Part shown: one piece after another, positions 6,440 to 9,761 of the stretch
Layout: the number at the start of each line of letters is the position of its first letter
How positions within the stretch are numbered: the stretch's first letter is position 1
NCBI GenBank assembly: GCA_024680835.1
Contig: JAILBP010000126.1
Coordinates: 1-9,761, forward strand
DNA from: RGIG6904 sp024680835
GTDB taxonomy: Bacteria > Bacillota > Clostridia > Lachnospirales > Lachnospiraceae
Direction of reading: 5' to 3'
DNA length: 9,761 nucleotides
Made by a program: the position numbers and the translations under genes
Notes under the pieces: generated by a model
What the model was told of the DNA's origin: nothing
The model's database searches: none
The model's input: the letters and a program-made list of their open reading frames with translations, nothing else

Positions 6440-8044
6440 TCAGAACACTTCAGACGCTCTCTTCTCAACTTCCACAAGTGCTTTGTAGCTCTCCATGTAC
6501 TTGTCAAATCCCTTTACCATAGCCTCATCCGGCTGAACAGTGCTCGTGTTGACATGTGCGAAAACACGGCTATTAAGATAATCTGCCAGAGACTCTCCGT
6601 CCTTTTTGTATATCATGTAGGATGCCAGGATCGCCATACCCCAGGGACCGCCCTCTCCGGCATTCTCCATCACGGAAACCGGAGCGTTCATGGCAGCAGA
6701 CAGAACCCTCTGTCCAACTCCCGGAGTCTTAAAGAATCCGCCGTGTCCGTAGAGTGTATCCACCTGAACTCCCTCTTCCTTGAACAGGATATCACAGCCT
6801 GCCTTTAAGGATGCCAGCGCTCCGTAGAGACATGATCTGACGAAATTGGCGAGAGTCACATTTGCATCAGGTGTTCTCACTATCATGGGACGTCCCTCCG
6901 AAAGACCTACCACCGGCTCTCCCGATACCGTATTGAAGTTGATGATGCCGCCGCAGTCAGCAGCTCCGTTTTCCGAATTCTTAAACAGGAGCGTGAACAC
7001 ATCCCCGGCACTCATCTCATGTCCCGAGAGCGCGGCAAATTCCCTGAAAAGACCTGCCCATGCATTTATATCCGAAGTGCAGTTGTTGCAATGAACCATG
7101 GCTACAGCATCACCCGAAGGAGTTGTCACCATGTCAAGCTCCTCATGACGTTTTTTCAAAGGCTTATCGGTGACTACCATTGCGAAAACACTGGTTCCCG
7201 CAGAAACATTTCCTGTCCTGACGCCAACGGAATTTGTGGCTGTCATGCCGGTACCTGCATCACCTTCAGGCGGAGCTATGAGCGCACCTGCTTCAAGCTC
7301 TCCGCTCTCATCCAAAAGACGCGCGCCGTCGGCTGTTAGTACGCCTGCCTTCTCGCCCGCAGGCAATACCTTCGGCAGTATCTTTCTGATATCCCAATCG
7401 AATTTTTTTACCTCATCAAGAGCAGCAAACTTATCCAACATCCCCTCATCAAACTGTACTGTAGAGCTGTCGATCGGGAACATTCCGCTGGCCTCGCCAA
7501 CACCCATGGCACGCTCTCCCGAAAGTCTCAGATGGATATATCCTGCCAGGGTTGTGAGATAGTCGATTTTCCCCACATGATCCTCACCGTTCAGTATCGC
7601 CTGATACAGGTGCGAAATGCTCCAGCGCATCGGTATATTGAAATCAAAAAGATCAGACAAAAAAGCAGCTGCCTTGGCAGTGTTGGTGTTTCTCCAAGTT
7701 CTGAAGGGTGCAAGAAATTCTCCGTCTTTGTCAAGAGCGACGTAACCGTGCATCATACCGGAAATACCGATGGCAGCCAGTTTCTTTACGGAAATACCGT
7801 ATTTTTCCTTAACCTCATTTTTCATTGATGCGTAACAGCTCTTAAGACCTGTCAAGATGGCATCAAGGCTGTAGGTCCAGAGTCCGTTTTCGTAAGCGTT
7901 CTCCCAATCATGAATGCCCACAGCCAGGATCTTGTGATCCTCATCCGTCAGCACTCCCTTGATACGGGTCGAGCCGAACTCAATGCCCAGAACTGCTTTT
8001 CCATCTTCGATGAAACCCTTGATCTGTTCTACCGACTTCTCCAT
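6440..8044 (-). CDS. FGGY-family sugar kinase, probably L-ribulokinase (AraK type)
   Basis: This cytoplasmic kinase should phosphorylate a ketopentose with ATP. The 534 residues carry the two-domain FGGY fold: phosphate-binding GIEFGSTRIK (20-29), the substrate loop MMHGY (97-101), EASGMFPID (184-192), the catalytic-base region GDAGTGM (261-267, Asp262), and the ATP-binding blocks GHGGFFKTPG (433-442) and GEGGPWGMA (463-471). Automated pipelines often call such proteins xylulokinase. Two things favour L-ribulokinase: araD lies directly downstream, and from memory the sequence resembles the clostridial AraK group first described in Clostridium acetobutylicum, which differs from classical AraB. 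That resemblance could not be checked by search. The ATG at 8044 follows AAGGAG. An inverted repeat that may be an operator lies 31-52 bp upstream. Family is certain; substrate is not. Confidence 0.85.
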   Translation of the reverse strand: MEKSVEQIKGFIEDGKAVLGIEFGSTRIKGVLTDEDHKILAVGIHDWENAYENGLWTYSLDAILTGLKSCYASMKNEVKEKYGISVKKLAAIGISGMMHGYVALDKDGEFLAPFRTWRNTNTAKAAAFLSDLFDFNIPMRWSISHLYQAILNGEDHVGKIDYLTTLAGYIHLRLSGERAMGVGEASGMFPIDSSTVQFDEGMLDKFAALDEVKKFDWDIRKILPKVLPAGEKAGVLTADGARLLDESGELEAGALIAPPEGDAGTGMTATNSVGVRTGNVSAGTSVFAMVVTDKPLKKRHEELDMVTTPSGDAVAMVHCNNCTSDINAWAGLFREFAALSGHEMSAGDVFTLLFKNSENGAADCGGIINFNTVSGEPVVGLSEGRPMIVRTPDANVTLANFVRSCLYGALASLKAGCDILFKEEGVQVDTLYGHGGFFKTPGVGQRVLSAAMNAPVSVMENAGEGGPWGMAILASYMIYKKDGESLADYLNSRVFAHVNTSTVQPDEAMVKGFDKYMESYKALVEVEKRASEVF

Positions 8045-8074
8045 TTTTTTCTCCTTATTATGCTGTATTGTGTC

Positions 8075-8096
8075 TGTTCAGAAGGTGTTCTGAACA
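8075..8096. promoter_or_regulatory. Inverted repeat, candidate operator of the kinase-araD genes
   Basis: TGTTCAGAA (8075-8083) and TTCTGAACA (8088-8096) form a perfect 9-bp inverted repeat around four bases (GGTG). It sits 31 bp before the kinase start codon and just downstream of a weak candidate promoter, where a bound repressor would block transcription. It does not look like the AraR or XylR sites I know from Bacillus. No U-run follows on the minus strand, so an intrinsic terminator is unlikely. Confidence 0.5.
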
Positions 8097-8106
8097 ATTA
8101 CGCTGC

Positions 8107-8135
8107 ATTTTCATTTAACACCGGTGCATTGTCAG
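8107..8135 (-). promoter_or_regulatory. Weak candidate promoter for the kinase gene
   Basis: On the minus strand CTGACA (8130-8135, five of six consensus bases) and GAAAAT (8107-8112, four of six) are spaced by 17 bases. A start site near 8100 would place the inverted repeat at 8075-8096 immediately downstream. The -10 box is poor, so this is tentative. A promoter is expected in this 135-bp gap because gene function changes from pyrimidine synthesis to sugar use. Confidence 0.3.
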
Positions 8136-8155
8136 CACCCACTCCAACCGTTCCT

Positions 8156-8180
8156 GCAACAAAGCGCCCGGCTTTGCTGC
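8156..8180 (-). other. Hairpin at the pyrD stop codon
   Basis: In the minus-strand RNA, GCAGCAAAGC and GCUUUGUUGC pair over ten positions, including one G-U pair, around the loop CGGGC. The stem begins at the last base of the pyrD stop codon. No U-run follows, so it is not a standard intrinsic terminator. It may mark the 3' end of the pyr message by another mechanism or protect it from exonucleases. Confidence 0.4.
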
Positions 8181-9076
8181 TATGACATTGTGATTTCCGA
8201 AACATTGGTAAATCCGTGTCTTGCCATATACTCCTCAATACCGTCGATGATATCCAGGCAAACATCAGGTTTTCCGAAGGTCGCACAGCCAACCGACACA
8301 AGGCTTGCCCCCGCTAACAGCATCTCAATGGCACTCTCTGTATCATAAACTCCGCCGCCGCCTATGATGGGGATGTTCACGCTCTTTGCCACCTGATAGC
8401 ACATCCTGACTGCTATCGGATGTATCGCAGGACCCGAAAGCCCTCCCGTAACATTGGCTAACAACGGCTTTCTCCTCTCAATGTCGATCTTCATACCTGT
8501 AACGGTATTTATCAGCGAGATCGCATCTGCCCCCGCTTCCTCCACGGCTTTTGCAATAGCGCATATATCCGTCACGTTGGGTGTCAGTTTTACAATCAAA
8601 GGTTTCTTACATACGTTCTTCACCTTTGATACGACCTCTGATGCAGCATTCGCATCTGTACCGAACCCGATTCCGCCCTCTTTGACATTGGGACATGAAA
8701 TATTAAGTTCGAACATATCCACAGATTCATCATTTAACCGTTCCGTGACAGCCACATATTCATCCACTGTATGTCCACAGAGATTCACGATCTTTACCGT
8801 GTCATACTGCTGTAAAAAAGGGATATCCCTTGAGGCAAAGAGCTCTGCCCCCGGGTTCTGTAAGCCTATGGAATTCAGCATACCCGAGGGTGTCTCCGCA
8901 ACTCTCGGAACATTATTGCCCTCCCACGGGACTATGGATACGCCCTTGGTAATGATGCCGCCAAGTCTGTTGAGATCCAAAAACTCCGAGTACTCCATAC
9001 CGCTGCCAAAGGTTCCCGAGGCAGTGACTATGGGATTCTTAAATACTTTTCCGCAAAATTCAACTGAAAGACTCAT
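8180..9076 (-). CDS. pyrD: Dihydroorotate dehydrogenase, class 1B catalytic subunit
   Basis: PyrD oxidises dihydroorotate to orotate, the fourth step of pyrimidine synthesis. The class 1B form carries FMN and passes electrons through PyrK to NAD+; it is cytoplasmic. The 298 residues form a single TIM barrel of normal length. Visible features are the N-terminal NPIVTASGTFG (14-24), ITKGVS (42-47), the catalytic cysteine in NISCPNVKEGG (Cys128, the class 1 type), VKLTPN (162-167), and the FMN phosphate site IIGGGGV (237-243). Class 2 membrane enzymes use Ser instead and carry an N-terminal extension that is absent here. The ATG at 9076 follows AAGAGGAT. The pyrK gene immediately upstream confirms the class. 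No pyrE follows in the window; a sugar kinase comes next, so the pyr group ends here. I did not find a PyrR-binding leader in the 105-bp gap upstream. Confidence 0.95.
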   Translation of the reverse strand: MSLSVEFCGKVFKNPIVTASGTFGSGMEYSEFLDLNRLGGIITKGVSIVPWEGNNVPRVAETPSGMLNSIGLQNPGAELFASRDIPFLQQYDTVKIVNLCGHTVDEYVAVTERLNDESVDMFELNISCPNVKEGGIGFGTDANAASEVVSKVKNVCKKPLIVKLTPNVTDICAIAKAVEEAGADAISLINTVTGMKIDIERRKPLLANVTGGLSGPAIHPIAVRMCYQVAKSVNIPIIGGGGVYDTESAIEMLLAGASLVSVGCATFGKPDVCLDIIDGIEEYMARHGFTNVSEITMS

Positions 9077-9129
9077 ATCTATCCTCTTGTATAATATTGC
9101 CCGGCATTATGCCCTGACCAACCCGCCAC

Positions 9130-9180
9130 ACAGGTAAATTCATATCATCAGCTTCACCTGTATCCCGATCTTACCTGTAC
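9130..9180. repeat. ACAGGT/ACCTGT repeats between pyrK and pyrD
   Basis: The 105-bp gap holds ACCTGTA twice in direct orientation (9156-9162 and 9173-9179) and its inverse ACAGGTAA once (9130-9137). In the minus-strand RNA the single inverse copy can pair with either direct copy, giving two mutually exclusive hairpins (8 bp with the first-transcribed copy, 6 bp with the second). No U-run follows either one. Nearer pyrD is a short GGCAT/ATGCC palindrome. The function is unknown. Confidence 0.4.
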
Positions 9181-9181
9181 C

Positions 9182-9761
9182 TTAACTCCACCTAAGCTCC
9201 GATGCCAAAAAGACAGGGCCCTCCGTACATATCCTGGCATTTTCCACATTGGAGTGAGCATCTTTCTCTCTCGTCTTCACAACGCAGCCCAGGCACGCTC
9301 CTACGCCACATGCCATGCGCTCCTCAAGCGAAAGGTATGCAGGTATGCCGGCATTTTCAGCATATGTCGCTATAGCCTTCAGCATGGGCATAGGACCACA
9401 GGCATAGATAACATCACCCTTGACATTAGCGCATTCCATGGCATCTATCACGGTTCCCCTGACACCTGCTGACCCGTCTTCCGTAGCCATGCAGACCCGT
9501 TTTCCGGTATGCTCAAACTCGTCTGTCAGGAAGAGCTCTTTTCTGTAACCTAAGACTACCGTCTTTTGTTCAACATCAGCGAGATCCTTTGAAAGCTGCA
9601 GGATCGGCGGTATTCCGATGCCACCGCCTATCAGTATCGGAGCTTTGTACTCATCCGATACAGGGTATCCGTTACCGAGAGGTCCTATCAGTCTCAGCAG
9701 ATCTCCTGTGTGCAGCCTTGAAAACTCGTCTGTTCCCACACCGGCGACCCTGTACACAAGG
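9182..9761 (-). CDS. pyrK: Dihydroorotate dehydrogenase electron-transfer subunit (5' end outside window)
   Basis: PyrK carries FAD and a [2Fe-2S] cluster and moves electrons from the PyrD subunit to NAD+ within a PyrD2-PyrK2 complex. The frame stays open to the right edge, so the start and roughly 50 residues of the FAD domain are outside; the GTG at 9757 is internal, not a start. What is visible, counted from that codon: the end of the FAD-binding barrel with GPLGNGYP (25-32), the nucleotide-binding loop GGGIGIPP (44-51), CGPMPML (120-126), and the cluster ligands Cys150, Cys155, Cys158 and Cys177 in the family pattern CxxxxCxxC...C, followed by TEGPVF. All four cysteines are present, so the subunit should be functional. 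It lies 105 bp before pyrD, the common Firmicute order. Confidence 0.95.
   Translation of the reverse strand, partial: LVYRVAGVGTDEFSRLHTGDLLRLIGPLGNGYPVSDEYKAPILIGGGIGIPPILQLSKDLADVEQKTVVLGYRKELFLTDEFEHTGKRVCMATEDGSAGVRGTVIDAMECANVKGDVIYACGPMPMLKAIATYAENAGIPAYLSLEERMACGVGACLGCVVKTREKDAHSNVENARICTEGPVFLASELRWS

Noticed and set aside
8098..8301. A 67-codon minus-strand open frame overlapping the pyrD 3' end
   Set aside because: Most of it is an alternative frame of pyrD, and the part beyond the pyrD stop has no independent start signal.
8454..9137. A 227-codon open frame on the plus strand opposite pyrD
   Set aside because: It is antisense to a well-conserved enzyme, and its serine/threonine-rich low-complexity translation is typical of a reverse-frame artefact.
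9077..9181. PyrR attenuator or other riboswitch before pyrD
   Set aside because: I looked for the PyrR-binding loop consensus and for a terminator/antiterminator with a U-run; neither is visible, and the gap is short.

Overview
The window reads as ordinary chromosomal DNA of a Gram-positive Clostridia-type bacterium. My best guess is a Lachnospiraceae relative of the Butyrivibrio/Roseburia type. The reasons are purine-rich AGGAG-type ribosome binding sites before nearly every gene, a class 1B dihydroorotate dehydrogenase paired with PyrK, and a carbohydrate kinase resembling the clostridial AraK ribulokinases. This assignment is inferred from gene content; no rRNA or other marker is present.

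All eight convincing genes lie on the minus strand, so transcription runs from the right edge to the left edge. In transcription order: pyrK (cut by the right edge) and pyrD, which together form the NAD-dependent dihydroorotate dehydrogenase of pyrimidine synthesis; an FGGY sugar kinase (probably L-ribulokinase, possibly xylulokinase) and araD (L-ribulose-5-phosphate 4-epimerase), which fit consecutive steps that feed L-arabinose carbon into the pentose phosphate pathway; a cytoplasmic sialate-O-acetylesterase-like SGNH esterase, which may strip acetyl groups from imported plant or host sugars; an integral-membrane acyltransferase-3 protein; a membrane-anchored GGDEF diguanylate cyclase with its own good promoter; and thyA (thymidylate synthase). 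Intergenic gaps are 73 to 268 bp, so several transcription units are likely rather than one operon.

The gaps hold some structure: an inverted repeat placed like an operator before the kinase, a hairpin between araD and the esterase, alternative hairpins between pyrK and pyrD, a hairpin over the pyrD stop codon, a palindrome before the diguanylate cyclase, and a bulged hairpin at the left edge. The 268-bp gap between the esterase and the acyltransferase holds what looks like the decayed 3' end of a gene on the opposite strand, broken by one frameshift.

I see no tRNA, rRNA, CRISPR array, transposase, phage gene or defence system, and nothing that amounts to a clearly new system. The points most worth a second look are the frameshifted remnant, the candidate operator before the kinase, and the coupling of an intracellular esterase to pentose genes directly downstream of pyr genes.
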